Notes: generated by a model from the sequence alone, not told the origin. Counted from the first letter of the stretch, positions 1 to 12,729 are shown. The stretch is 64,000 bases of DNA from Litoditis marina (GCA_964036275.1 OZ038439.1:17716330-17780329), one strand, 5' to 3'. Numbers and translations: made by a program.

Positions 1-46
1 AAAGAAACTCCATTAACATACATTTCATTTCGGTATCAAACTTAAG

Positions 47-262
47 CGCAAGCTAACGGTAATGGAAGTATATTTTGAAGTTAGTGAAGGAAACAAATTG
101 AAGTTTAATACTCCACTTTTCTATTCGTTACTCGCAGAATACCTGTCGTCGTATTGTAGTGAAGTATTACAGTATGCAGAGAAGAGCTTCACAACATTAT
201 GTGACTTTCCTGAACTGTCGATTCAAGATCACTTTGTCTACTTGATGAACCCAAATGAATGA
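47..262 (+). CDS. Unrecognised short coding-like stretch at the left edge, possibly a last exon
   Basis: An open frame runs from about 17 to a TGA at 260-262, with an ATG at 62. The protein side looks coding: it has a helix-like run ending in the motif DFPELSIQDHFVYLM. That run faintly recalls the helix 3-5 part of nematode nuclear hormone receptor ligand-binding domains, but the likeness is too weak for a call. A weak acceptor (CTTAAG) lies just before position 47, so this could be the last exon of a gene starting left of the window, or a relic. No DNA-binding domain or other exon is visible. It may equally be chance. Confidence 0.25.
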   Translation, partial: RKLTVMEVYFEVSEGNKLKFNTPLFYSLLAEYLSSYCSEVLQYAEKSFTTLCDFPELSIQDHFVYLMNPNE

Positions 263-1245
263 ATTACTTTTTGTAAATCAAATGATCACAGGTTCACAGG
301 AACATGATTATTCGTTAATATTCGTTTATAAATTAATAAATTACAGGTTTCTTTTTCTATACATTCTGTTTTCGTGCATTCCCTTCATTCCGAACCGGAC
401 ATTCCGTTCTGTGTCAGTTTCACTCAACAACCCGATCCCACCCACATTTCACTCCCACTCCATTCTCCTTTTCCCCGAGGGCCTATTAGGGGAGGCCCGC
501 CCTTTTCAGTTGACCCCAACCAGTTATGATTTGTTGCTTCCTCATAAACGACCAGTGCTCTACCAGATTTCTTTACTTTACTAAAATTCTGCAACTGAAA
601 ATTCTTCCATTTCCACTTATTTCGAAGTTTGCCAAAAAGCAATCTCGTCTTTCAAATTGTACCGTTGTGAAGTGCTTTCTTGATTCTCCATTGGTGAAAA
701 CCCGAATTTGTGGAGAAATTCGATTTCATACTTGAACAGCTCTCATAAAAATACGACGACTAGCTGGAAGGCGTCGCCTAGTTTGTTCACGTTATCCAGG
801 CAGTAGGATTGATTCATATACTTATATGGAACTCACAATCAGTGGATGCTTTACCATTTAAATTATGCTGAATTCCTTCCAAATATTCACTGTTGTAATG
901 TTCGCTCAACTGATGGTATTCACGTATTTATGTTGAAGAACATGAACTCTACCACAACATACATTATCGTTCACTGACTTTCATTTTCATACGTGTTCTC
1001 TATGAAAGAAAGTGTTTGTTCACCTTTCGATCAACAAAGTTTCGGTAAACAACCGTGAAGGTTCATGAATTCCACTAATTATGTAACTGCCCATTATTTA
1101 TTTTTCAATGTAATACCCTATATTTTTTTTACCATCTTCTCCTTCGAATCCATTCTACAGTACCCCGATTCCAGTCGAGAACCCGTATAATGCGGTTGTG
1201 AATAACCAAGGCATATGTCCCAATGTGTGCTGCTGCTAGTACAGT
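263..1245. other. Intergenic, no gene seen
   Basis: The stretch before the TGF-beta gene is T-rich and holds only short open frames without splice logic. A local GC-rich patch lies near 470-510. The promoter of the + strand TGF-beta gene should lie here, but no specific element is recognised. Confidence 0.4.
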
Positions 1246-4200
1246 ATGAAACTCCGCCCCCTGCCGCTCATTACTCTGCTCGTCTGCGCCTCTCTTCCCG
1301 TCTGTCCTCTCGCCTCCGTCTTCTCCCCGCAAGAGCGGGAAATGGTCAAAAAAGGTGAGAAATACTAGAAAAGAATACTACTGTAGTTATCGTCCAGATG
1401 TGAAACACAGCCAAAAACATTGACAGATGTACCTGGTGGAAATACCTTCCCTGTGGGAAGTTCTCATGATGTTTATCCTGAGAAGTTCATGATCAAACCA
1501 ATATTTGCTTGCGAACTGTTAGGGTTGTATCATATCACTTCAATCGATAGCGTAACTTGAAGAGCTGGTGAGACTCATGAACTCTGAAGTACTGTTCGGG
1601 GTAACCGAAACATGACGTACAACAGCCAAACCTGTCTTCCACTAAATTATTATCAGTTAGATTGAGAACACCATGCATCAATCAATACGTATGTGATCCT
1701 CCATGTTCCAGGTCTTCTACACCGTCTGGGCCTGACTAGAGAGCCGCGGCTGACCACGCCCACCCTGCCGGTCCCCGACCATTTGTGGGACATCTACAAT
1801 GACGTCATGGACGAAGAAAACGACGCCGATTGGATCAGGAACTACTATCCGACGGTCGGTTGAAGTGAATAGGGGGTGACAATGTTTTGTTGTAGTTTGA
1901 TCTCGATAGAAGCCGTTATTTCCTCGTTCTTACCGAACTTTACCAGAATCAAACTGAAAAAACATCAATGGGATTAGGCGGTACAATGTGCTTGCTTTTG
2001 AATTGACCCTACAACAACGATGAGAGCTCTATCGAACAATGAGAAACAAGAGAGGGTACAATAAATGATAATGTTCGACTAGTTGTTTGGTCGGTTCATG
2101 ACGGAATTGTGACGCCATCGAACCTCGCAACGTAAATGTGCAGTGTACATTTGCTCCCCCTCGATTCGAAAGTTTGACGTTATCAACAAAATGGTTCAAT
2201 TTCTTCCCATTTCAGGAATTGTTAGAGGAGAACCAAGGTCTCCTTTTATCATACAACCTTTCAATGTCAGTGAGAAATGCGACAGTTGAAGAGGTTCGAC
2301 GAGCAGATCTGAAGATCAGACTACAAAGTTCAAAAACCGGCGGACGGGTCAAAGCCTATTATGTGCCTGAACACGGAAAAGTTAGTTTTGCTTGGTTCGT
2401 AGTGAAGATAGTTTCATGTATCATATTTAGTGTTCAGTTATAGCGGTAGTTATGGATGTTGATATGAGCAGTTCGCGTAACACAATACATCACAATACAG
2501 TACACCAGCGTGTTTTTTGCACGGCGTTCATTAAATAACACGACCAAATGAAGGTTTGTACCAATGAATTACCGAAATATACATAAACGTTATTATAATG
2601 TGAGATAATTACCACTACAAACCCCGTGCTAAACAAATACCGTATTCATTACAGAACCGCCTGATGCTCGACTCAAGAGCGATCGACCCTGATTCAGGGA
2701 ATCCCCAATGGATGGACCTTGACGTGACAGAGGCCTTCCTCACACGACTACATCCCTCAGATACGGTAAACATCAGTTTCCCTGTGCGAAAAATGTGTGA
2801 AGCATTGCATTTGGCATATCATTTGTTGTACTTCTTCAGATGGTATAATAAATGAAATCCATGTACTTTTCTCCAAAGTTCCTCTTCCTAGGTTATCGCT
2901 CTAAAAATAAAAAGACGGAGAGAATGGTGTTGTTCCGTTGTGCTCTGCTTCTAGTTTGCTTATGTCAGTTCTAGGAATTATTCGATTTTATGAGTTTTTT
3001 TCCATCAAAATACAGCCTTTGTATGATTGCTCTCCTAAATAGATAATTATCGATTGTTCCAGGTCTCCTTCTGGCTGGAATTGCCCGCGGGCGTCTCCCT
3101 GTCGGCCTCTCCCGTGCACTCGATGTCATCGGTGCCCTATTCTGCTAAACAGAGTGCGGCCCTAGTCGTACAAAGGTGCGTTGTTGGTCGAAATCTACAA
3201 CTATATGAACATTGACATATATTCCTGTTGAAATTGATGAATGCACATTCTTCGTTTGGTCATCATTGAAAAGTGCAATTAAAGGAATAGTAGAACCATG
3301 GTCTTCTTCGCAGTTAAGTCAAAAAATCTCAGCTTGGGTCATTTTCATTTGACATCGAGAGATGCCGACGTAGCGGAACTATTTACGTGTTGATCAAAAT
3401 CGGGTTTGAGTGTCAGATGATTTCATAAGTATACGCCATGAGAACCACTCAACACCGGGGGTGCTCATGTCAAAACATACCGGACAAACGTACTAGCTGT
3501 ATTCTGGACAGCAGACCCCTGAGGACTTGTTTAGCTATTAATCTCACTCCATTTTCTGATCTATCGTAGTTTAGTGACCTCAGCGAGCCGTCCCGCGTCC
3601 GACGGAAACGGACGGCGCGTGGCGGTCGTCGACGCGGCCGCAAGCAGCACCGATTGGCCGTGGAGCGCGGTTTGTGCCAGAAGAAGGAACTGTACGTGGA
3701 TTTCGAGGAGTTGAACTGGCAGGACTGGATCCTGGCGCCAAGTTGGTTTTACAAGAATAATCAATAATCATCTATAACTAGTGAAAGTAAGTCATAAGGC
3801 GCTTGAGGTGAAAACCGTTCTTCAATATGAACTTTGTAAAGAGGTTTTGATCTTTCGTTTGAGATCTTGCTTTTCTCTCCGTTTAGTTCAAAGGATGTAA
3901 AATATTTTAAGTGCGCACTTATGAGTGGTCAATACTGTGAAAATGAGTCCGTGTACATTGAAAAAGCACAGTGCAAGTAGGAAAAGAACGTCCAAGTTTG
4001 TGAATGCCATTGAACTCATACATTCAGGATAGAATAGAATAGATCATATTCTCATATTGCAGAAGGTTACGAGGCGGGTCAGTGCGGGGGTTCGTGTCCC
4101 CATCCAATGCCGGCCCACCTGAATGCAACCAACCACGCCATCATACAGTCACTACTACATTCCCTCAATCCCATGGTACGTCAGAACAACTAGAAAAGAG

Positions 4201-4853
4201 AAAAGACCAGAGAAAAATAGTGTAGTTGTATTCAGAACTACTACAATCACCGGAGATAGACAATTATAATGCACTAAACTGCATTGATTCAGGATAGAGG
4301 CAAAACAATTTTTAACTTCAACATTCCTATTCTTCTAGCTTAATCTTAGTATGTTACTAAGCAAGTTCAAACTTTCGAGTTACCCGACTTGAATGATGCG
4401 TTCTCGAAACGTTTAAAGAATAAAAATGTGTTTTCCAGATCCCCCCTCCTAGTTGTATACCCACTGAAACCAGTCCCTTAGCCATACTCTATATGGACTT
4501 AGATAATAGGTAAGTTCGGAACATGTAATAGAAAATACATAATGGCGCACACATATAATTCAGGTGTACAGTATGATGTGAAAACCAACACTAGATTAGA
4601 TATGTTCTGGTACAAGCCCATAAGAAAGAAAAGGTAACATTCGATAGTAGAACCTAGTTCTTAGTTCCTGATACGTATAGTATTTCCACAACGTTTGAAG
4701 TTCATAAACTCCTTCATACCATTTCAACGAAAAAGTTTAGTGTTGTGCATTAGGTTCTTCTCTACATAAAGCCCTCCAAGGTCATTCATTCTTTCCAGAA
4801 TCGTCATCAAAAACTATCCAGACATGCGGGTCGAAGCTTGCGGGTGCCGTTGA
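1246..4853 (+). CDS. BMP-type TGF-beta family ligand (DBL-1/TIG-2-like)
   Basis: Secreted growth-factor precursor that should signal through type I/II serine-threonine kinase receptors and Smads. Nine exons with matching phases: 1246-1354, 1712-1854, 2216-2380, 2655-2765, 3063-3175, 3575-3741, 4063-4175, 4439-4509, 4799-4853; 348 residues. The start gives a hydrophobic signal peptide (about residues 1-24) and follows an acceptor-like CTAGTACAG. A furin-type site (VRRKR, near residue 226) releases a mature part of about 122 residues. The mature part has LYVDFEELNWQDWILAP, HLNATNHAIIQ and the terminal EACGCR, all typical of the BMP group. The knot cysteines are present, but the usual CC pair reads SC, so the interchain cysteine is missing. 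Nematode DBL-1 and TIG-2 are the nearest families I can name; I cannot choose between them. The RRRGRK stretch after the furin site is unusually basic. Confidence 0.92.
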
Positions 4854-7206
4854 AAGTATGTCTGATTCAATAGTCACTTCTATCAGAATTGAACAGCTGT
4901 CTCCGTAAAAATGATGTTCAAGTTGTAAAATTCCGAATTACGTCAATGCCAGAACTCAAACCTTGACAGGCTGAACTAGTCTGCGTCTCACCCATCTGCG
5001 CACCGTCTGGGCGAGGCGGCTACAAAAGAGAATTGTCTGAAAGACAACTTTTGAATCTTTGAATATGAATTAAGATCAGATCCTCATCCTATCAGTTTCA
5101 GAGCAGCTCGCGGCCCCCTCTCCGGGATGTCTTTTTTGTTTTCTCGGCGCTCGCTCCCTAAATGCCCCTACATTGCCCCCCACTTGCCCTTCTTCACGCA
5201 CTTTCCCACGGGTGTACTGTATTCCGGTTTGTCGTCTGTGTTTTGACTGTTTTCGGACATATTATATTGGCTTGGGTCCCTACTAATCTAACACGTTCCA
5301 CGCGCTAACCCGTTGAACTTTCTCTATAATTATTTGTTATTCTGTGTTATTTGTGTTTTCCACGCAGTTATTTGGTGAAATTAATGATTTTTATATTGTT
5401 TCTGTGACATTCGCCAGCTAATCCCCTCCGCCCCTTAACAACACAATCGATACCCATGTAATGCATTGTGATAGCTGTTGCCAGTCGCTTGACTTGTTAT
5501 CGTCATTATTTTCTCTCAGTACTGCCGATTTATCTCTATAGTGAACAGTTTGGTAGGAGTAAAATATTCTCACGTCGACAAGACGTGTTATACGTGAGTT
5601 TTCACGTAAAACGTGATATATTGCCTGCTCCAACCAGACTCCTTCCCCCCATTTTCCCGCAATACACGTTCAAATAAGATTGATCTCACTAGATTTGCTC
5701 TAAACAGCCTGACCCGCTGACTGCGTTCCTATGTTTGTGTAGTTTGTTGTCTCTATTGTAGTTTGGTCTCAACTATCGGTGTAATCTATTGATTGTTTAT
5801 TTTCCAATTAGCTACGGTCGTTTGTCTGTATGCACTGATAAATTTGTTTGTTCTGTTCATTTTGTCTTTTGGAAACTTTTGCCGAAAATTCTATTTGAAA
5901 GTTTGAAAGTTGATGTTTTTTGGGTTTCGAATCTAGTTTAACAACATGTGAAGTTCGAAACGGACTTTGACCAGGCGGAGTTTCCTTTGAAATCTGAAAC
6001 CCGCGTATGCGCCTCAGGCAACTGATATCTTGCACAAAAACATGCGTTAGAAGTCTTTTGCTAAGAGATCTCAAAGGGAATCCGCGCGCTGTCAGAAGAA
6101 ACGTGAATAGAAAAAGCTGCCAGAGAGAGCGTTTCAGAGACAACTACAAATAAAATTCAGGTGTTTTGTAATGAGATCTTCCTTAATTTCTTCGTCTGTG
6201 TCCGAGATGGACCAACCGAAGCCCAAAATATCATTTGTGAACATAGCTTGAAAGTCACGGCCGGGACACGTTTTAGTCATGAAAATAGCATTTGTTTTGA
6301 GGAGACGCAGTCTGATAAACAAGAGTTGGAACTGGTGTCACTTTTTTGTCATAGTGAACTGAATGAACTACAGTGTTACTAGGTACTTCACAGGAATGCT
6401 CACACTTCGGAATTTTGTGGAAACACTGCTTAAACATAGTAACGAGTTGAGAGTTGAAAAACAACAACTTGAGTTTGTCGTTCAGAATGAAGGAAACTAA
6501 CGCAGTTCTAGAAAAACCAAGATATATATTTTTCGAGTATCATTATCACTGAATATGAGAATGTGATATTCACACTGTTGCATCTTCGAGGTTTTTGCGT
6601 ACCTGCTATTACATACCGTCTAGCTTCTAGTGTATTTCTGTTTTTCATATGGTTCAATGTTCAATTTCATCGTTCTGCAGAAATCATGTGCTTTTAAATC
6701 AAACAAACATGAAGCAAATTTAGTCTGATGACTTTTAATTTCCCTCAGTGACATGCGAAACATGAACCAATGAACAAAACAAAGTCTCGGGTTTCCTTTT
6801 ACAGCATGACGCAGACGCTTTATCAGAGCATTTAGTAAACACCTGATCATACTTCAGACGATACGAGATTTTTAGTAGGAGCTGGAGTGTTCACAAAATA
6901 CGGACACTTGATTAATCGAATGAACCATTACTGCTAGAAGTGACAGGGTGATATACAGTATATGTGAATCCACTGAGGTATCAGGTATTTTTTGAAAACA
7001 AAAATTATGTTAATGTACATGTATTTGAGTGTAATATGGAATCGAAATAGGTCAACCGCTCGAAGCAATTCAATTAAAAAGACGATTATGTGGTCCAATC
7101 CCATCGCTTCAGACCTTTAAACTGCAGAACATTTTCAATTGAAGTTCAAAGGACCGTTGACACGGGATTGGTCACATAATCGTTCTGCTTTAAGACGAGA
7201 AAGAGA
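4854..7206. other. Intergenic between TGF-beta ligand and ion channel
   Basis: The 3' ends of two convergent genes meet here. A minus-strand open frame at 5808-6143 begins behind a TTTGTAG acceptor and reads like a leader peptide, but it starts with TTG and has no partner exon, so it is not called. Near 4975-5030 there is a GC-rich patch containing CTGCGTCTC, a motif seen again elsewhere in the window. A palindromic element occupies 7074-7193 and is listed separately. Confidence 0.4.
7074..7193. mobile_element. MITE-like palindromic element, TTAA ends (copy 1)
   Basis: About 120 bp with inverted ends: GACGATTATGTGGTCCAATC on the left pairs with GATTGGTCACATAATCGTT on the right, and TTAA lies at both borders. 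A second, better-preserved copy is at 33967-34090. It has no coding capacity. TTAA borders would fit piggyBac-type target preference, which is inference. Confidence 0.7.
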
Positions 7207-10200
7207 TCATCCAGATGCGCAGAAAAGTATGATAACATTGATTGCGTGTAGTACCACGGCCAGAGCTATACGAATCCTGCCATAGGCCACCGACCAGAGA
7301 CGTCTGCAAGAAAATACAACAAAGTTGAACGGCGAGCGTACTTCAACACGATAGGTGGATATAGACAAGTACTGTTCAAACATTGATACAGTATGAAAAA
7401 GTAATTAAACTGTTGGATTTTTTTTCTGACTGTAAGTCTTGTTGAATGTTATCATGTATGAATGTTTCAGAATGATGTGTAGTTTTCTAAATTCTCACTT
7501 TCAGAATCTGTTCACAAGGTGATATAATCAAACAGCTCATGAAATGGTTAATATCTCACTTTCTCCACTGAGAGTTCGACTTTGCGTTCAGCGCCTCGTT
7601 CAGAGAAGAAAGAGTGTACTTCAATTCAGCCTGAAATGGTTTTTAGTAGAATCTAAGCGAGTTGTTTACATAAATGATCTTTCAGGTTCTGAGTTTATAA
7701 CTTACTTGCTTTGCTCTTTTCATTCCGCTGTATTACCGCATTTGAAATCTGCGATGTGCATGGTGATAAACATAATACTTGAGAACTACTGCGGCCGTAT
7801 TCAGAATTGTCATGGTTGTTATAGAGCAACCTAATCAAGCACACGCTACTTCTCTGCGCTTTCATCCGCCGCGAAATAGTGTGCAAATCACGTGACCCGG
7901 AATCAGTCCCGGCTGAATTCAGCATACGTACTTTCTTGTTTTGAACTCACCATGCATAACTCGATGTTGGCTGTCCTACTGGTGCGAGACGAATCTAGAC
8001 GGGCGGAATCGAAGGCGCACGACAACCTGTAGAACACTAATGACTGATTTTTCAAATAAGAAGTACTTTTAGAATGTTGAGTTACATACTATCACTAAAA
8101 ACAGATGGATAAAATTAAGTATAAGGGTCACCATTGATGCGTACACCTCATGTTACTTCGATATGATTGAAGTATGAAGTTCATTCATTCTACGAGTATG
8201 AGAGTTGTGATGTTCACGCAGAGCATACTACAAATAACAATCCGTATACGTCCCTCATGACTTACCGAGTTCTCTCGCTTGTTCTATCTCGGCTCTTAGA
8301 CGAGCACAAGAGTAATGATGTGTTCACAGATCAGACTACAAACTACAACCGATCTGTTCTGAACCAACCGGGTTCTCTCGCTATCCAGACTGAATTGTTC
8401 ATGGGGCGTCGGTAGATCGGATGGCAGAGGATGTGCCTCGTAGGGAACACAGTGGAGCGAGAGGGCGACAGACGGTGCGAGTGACGAGAGAACACAGCAC
8501 ACGAGAGAGTGCAGACAGAAGGCGAAACAGAGTTTCACTGGAATAGTTTCAATGGTCGAAGGCATAATCATTAATACCGCTTCTATGAAATACCGCTTCT
8601 ATGAAATACATGTTTTATGTACGATCTCCAAGTTTAAATCACATTCATGAATGAAGTTCGTGTCATGGATTGTGAGACACCGTATCGAAGCTGCAAAATC
8701 ACGCAAGGGGAGAGCTCCTTGTTTTGGAGGTCCTGATCAAATTCTGGTCGCACAGTTGCGATGCGAATTCCCTATGCGAACTTGCCCTATACATGACAAC
8801 ATCCTTGTTCAGGTAGTGATCAGATGTTCAGCTCAAAGGTGACTTTTTCATGAGACTCTGCTACGGTGCCAGATAATTAGCCTCCTGTAATTGTGAGTAC
8901 TCACTGCCGGTTGTCCATAGTAGGGAGACAGTAGAGGACTGTACGAGGAAACAGCAGATGACAGCTTCGAAAAGCAGCACGATCCCGCCCATTTTGCTTT
9001 CCTGTAACATGTATAGAATATTTGGAATGAACAAATCAAAAACTTAGTTTGTTCTGTTTACACAACGAAATTTTCCTTTGACCTTCAGAATGATGGTTTT
9101 CGGACGCTTTTTGACCTTCGAAAGTTTACTCTCATCAATAGTAGTTATCTGAAATCTTGCCTTTCACTGATGGTTACGGAAGGTTCTTTTCATTACATAT
9201 AGCGAGTTTGCGTGTTTCACTGGTTCACATTAAAGCAGATGAAAAAATGTTGAGTCTTTCTCATTTCGTACCACTTTCAAAATTATGTAGTATTTCAGGA
9301 CTCGGTCGTCATCCAATGAGCGTGCGTTTTCGAATTATACAGCGTTTTATATTTATACTCACTTTGGAGATTCATAGAACAGAAGTAGATTATCGAAACC
9401 CACTTTCAAGCCTTTGCATTCCAATGACACAAAGGGGAACAGATACGATATTGAGAGAGTGTTCAGCAAGAAGAGGATCCAGACACAGAATGAGAAGTGG
9501 GAAGAACCTCTCTTGAAAGAAAGGGAGAAAACTGCCTGGAATGTTATATAGAAAATGCCTTATTCAGTGTGAACATGTATTTCACAATCTCCACTGCAGT
9601 TTTTGTTCTTGTACAATCATTTGGTGCATAATATGGTTATTTGAAACTGTTGCGAAGAAGTTGCTATGAGGTAAAGTGCGGTAGAAATCTTATGGTAAAA
9701 AAATCATGGAATATCAATAACCCTCCGGAATATCACGTGTGAACTTCGTGTCCTGTTCCTGATGAGTGAGTGTTATTGTCTGAAGGTGGATACATAATAT
9801 GTTAATAGATGCGTCTGGTACCGCACCCAAGTCCCTCGCAGAAGAGGTTAGCGTTTCTTTCTTTGAAAAGGAAACGTACCATCTCGAACGACTCCTCACC
9901 CGTAGTCACCCATTGCACGAACGATTTTCGTATCCCTGCGTCCCAGTTGCTGTTACCCTGAAATGAACTTACAAGACAGTTGTGCGAGAGTAGAGTCCTA
10001 AAAATTTGTAGTCAAATTTGCGGTCATCAATTTCTCTGACAGAAATTTTCCACCTAGAGTAATGTGTTGATTGTGGATTTCGATCAATAACTGTTAAGTG
10101 CTATTCTACAAACGTAGATGGAGAAACTACTATTTTACACTATCTGCACACACAAAAGAGATGAAAAACACAAGAGGACCAAACTACAAACACATGAGTA

Positions 10201-10816
10201 TATGAAATGTACAGTCCTGGCTCGTCCTTTCGTAGAGCTACTCCGTTACAAAAAAGTGTTCTATAAATCATTCCTGGTACTCACGAGTTTTTTCGAGTTG
10301 ATCACGTGTGGAACCAGAAGTAGAAGGGAAGAGTTGAGTCCCGATGACGTCATTGTCAACTGACATGACTGAGTATCAAACGGGTACGAAGTCAAATCGA
10401 AAGGCTCGCATTGAATACTCAGCCGAGTGAAACAACGGTATCTTGTTCCACCATCGCTCACTTCGGTGTGCTCATTGGCGAGATGCGAAGAAAGTCTGGC
10501 AAATAAATTTTGGGTGTTCATCTCATAGAAAACCGTTATCCGATACTTTTGATGTAACATTCACATGTGCTTTTCAAAAACTCCAAGATTCTACATTCTA
10601 TTCATTCCTGGCCAGAACGTTTTTGGCTGACGCTACAAGGCAGACGATTACAAAGTACTGTACATTTTAATCGAGCATTGAACACTTGTTTCAAATACTC
10701 CCTTTCAAAATATCTTCGGATTTCATTGTTTTGAACTCACAAATTATCGGTGAGAAGTTTCGGCTCAAGCTGATGTTTGCTAGTGTTTCCAGTCTTTTTC
10801 TTCGACTCCGCCCATT
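7207..10816 (-). CDS. Cys-loop ligand-gated ion channel, divergent or partly decayed
   Basis: Pentameric neurotransmitter-gated channel subunit of the plasma membrane. Exons, in transcript order: 10816-10741 (tentative N-terminal piece), about 10560-10285 (Cys-loop), 9957-9880, 9535-9363, 9001-8905, 8026-7951, 7630-7560, 7303-7207. The Cys-loop exon has DLTSYPFDTQSC, followed by NSKKL and then GNSNWDAG and WVTTGEESFEM, a normal order for this family. The 9535 exon gives M1 (CVWILFLLNTLSISYLF) and runs into GLKVGFDNLLLFYE where M2 should be. The 9001 exon gives an M3-like segment, and the last two exons give the M3-M4 loop and M4 ending IILFCASG. Oddities: the loop has 14 residues between cysteines instead of 13, M2 is short, about 60 residues of the N-terminal domain were not found, and the junctions around 9363/9001 and 8905/8026 do not phase cleanly. 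No signal peptide exon was placed. It may be a pseudogene or an incompletely read gene. Confidence 0.68.
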
Positions 10817-12673
10817 CTAATAGAAAATTGAAGGATACGGTAATTGAAGACTCAACGTCGTTCTAAAATAAGATTTTTTTGTGGGATATTGTGAAATGGG
10901 GGAAGATGCGTACCACAAGTATTCTACCAACAAACTGTTGTCAATATTCTGTATGAAGTATACAGACACAACGTAAATTAATATGTCTAGGTATAGGTCC
11001 AACGTTAAAGGTGTGCTTGTGAAGGGAAGATAAGAAAATAAGTTAGCATGTTTGCAAGAAGTTATTAGGCCCACCACAGTGAGAAGTCGCAAATTATCAA
11101 GAACAATTGTAGCTTCGAGGGGTGCCGCAGCTGTAAAATTGCATTTATGAACCGAAATACAAGGTGTTGGTCTAAAAAAATCTGAGTTATCCGTCCACAT
11201 TCTGGAGGTTCAATGGAAGTTCCCGAATCTTTGCCTGAAGTGCTCCTGTTCTAGGGAATGTAGGGAAATTTTCGGTTCAGATAACATTGTTTGGGAAACA
11301 GTATGACCTTTAAAAATGCTTGAGAAACAGATTGATTTTTGATTTGGGCAGGGTTTTTACCAAGTAGTAAACAGTGTTCTCCAAGTCCAAATCCATCTTT
11401 TGTTTGATATCTACTTCAAATCTTGCATTTTTCAACGTTTTCTCTACAAACTTGCCTATTTGGCAGGATTGTGACAGAATTATATTGGAAACTAGTAGAA
11501 AGAGCATGAGTGGTTGAATGGCTCTTCTGACTAATCACCTAATGGCTGGTACCTCTTTAGATGACCCGACACACTGTTTACTCGGGTGTCATATTTGGAG
11601 TGACAGACGAATTGGAGGACAAATTGAATAGGAGAAATAAGAATGGGTGGTTAATGAGAGAAAGTTCAAATTATTGTTGTTTATAGTGTATATTGTGCTT
11701 TCATTGATTGATACTAAACACCACAACTTTTTCATTGTGGTTGTAAAAATCAGGCTGGGAAACTTGTTATTTCGGACTTATTGAAAACACTGGGTTTTTG
11801 GTGAGAAGTTGTGCAAGTTCAGATTAGATGCATATTTACTCACGAAGAGAAAAAGATATTACCAGTGAGCAAACAGAATAGAACCTCCAAATCGACGAAC
11901 GAATTGGTTCCGAAAATGCATGTTTTGACTTATCTAACAGGCATGTACATCTTTTTCTGGTGAAGGTGGGCTCCGATAGGAATCTGTCATGATTCACTTC
12001 CAACCATGTCAGTGAGAAGTCGTAATTTGGCTCCCTCTATCTATTTTACGACCTCCTTATTGATTGTCCTTCGTCTCCGTTGTATAACACTGTTCAGCTT
12101 CATTTATCACTAAAAACGCGTAACTGGCGGGGTAATCCATGAGAAGTTCATATGATCCTCTCATGAGAACCTCATGAGAAGTTCATATGATCCTCTCATG
12201 AGAACCGCATGAGAAGTTCATATGATCCTCTCATGAGAACCTCATGACCATCTCATCATCTACCTGCAAACGTTTAGTTTAATGTCGTAGCACAGCAATC
12301 AGTAGAATCTCAGGAGAAGTTGAATGCCGTTTTGTTTTTAAGATAATCCCAGGCAGTTTTGCTCGAATTAGGTCAGGGTTTTCATACCCTTTTCCTGTCA
12401 GCTCACTTTTCCTTACTTTTCTCTAATTGGGCCGTAGGTAAATCACGCGGTAAGTCACGTTTTGATCGCGAATGACTCTATTCTATTCTATCCCCTGCTC
12501 TGACCCTGATCCACTGGATACATCTCACCTACGAATTGAACACAGTTGATATCCTCATTCTCTGTGTACCATATTCTATCTCAAAATGTTAGTGTACCGG
12601 TGCACATTTTGTTCGATAAATATCATTGTTCTATTCTATGGTCAGATAGAGTCCTGCCAGTCCGTTTTCCCTC
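10817..12673. other. Intergenic, divergent promoter region of channel and transporter
   Basis: This lies upstream of both the minus-strand channel and the plus-strand transporter. A minus-strand frame from 11507 downward starts with a leader-like stretch (MLFLLVSNIILSQSCQIGK, then a GTTTGT donor) that could be the missing first exon of the channel. Its phase does not join the next recognised exon, so it is left open. A 35-bp tandem repeat sits at 12138-12247. Nothing else is supported. Confidence 0.35.
12138..12247. repeat. 35-bp tandem repeat, about 3 copies
   Basis: The unit begins CATGAGAAGTTCATATGATC and is repeated at 12138, 12173 and 12208 with one-base differences. Each unit holds the partial palindromes CATGAG/CTCATG. 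It lies about 430 bp upstream of the first possible exon of the SLC22-like gene. Confidence 0.9.
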
Positions 12674-12729
12674 ATGTCGGACGAGTCGGACATCTGGGCG
12701 GAACCCCCGACGGAGCCCGTGCAGAGAAG
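12674..12729 (+). CDS. Alternative first coding exon of the SLC22-like transporter
   Basis: ATG at 12674 opens 18 codons (MSDESDIWAEPPTEPVQR) plus two bases and ends at a GTAACT donor (12730). The phase matches that of the other first exon (13844-13866), so both can join the exon at 14243. The acceptor CTGCCAG lies at about 12654-12660, 13 bases before the ATG, which would fit trans-splicing. The peptide is acidic and soluble like the start of the other form, so it changes only the cytoplasmic N-terminus. Confidence 0.6.

Noticed and set aside
5808..6143. Minus-strand frame of 111 codons with a leader-like start
   Set aside because: It begins with TTG rather than ATG, has no in-phase partner exon, and the later part has no domain. 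Chance is as likely.
12138..12247. CRISPR-like reading of the 35-bp repeats
   Set aside because: The units are contiguous with no spacers, and the window is eukaryotic. It is a plain tandem repeat.
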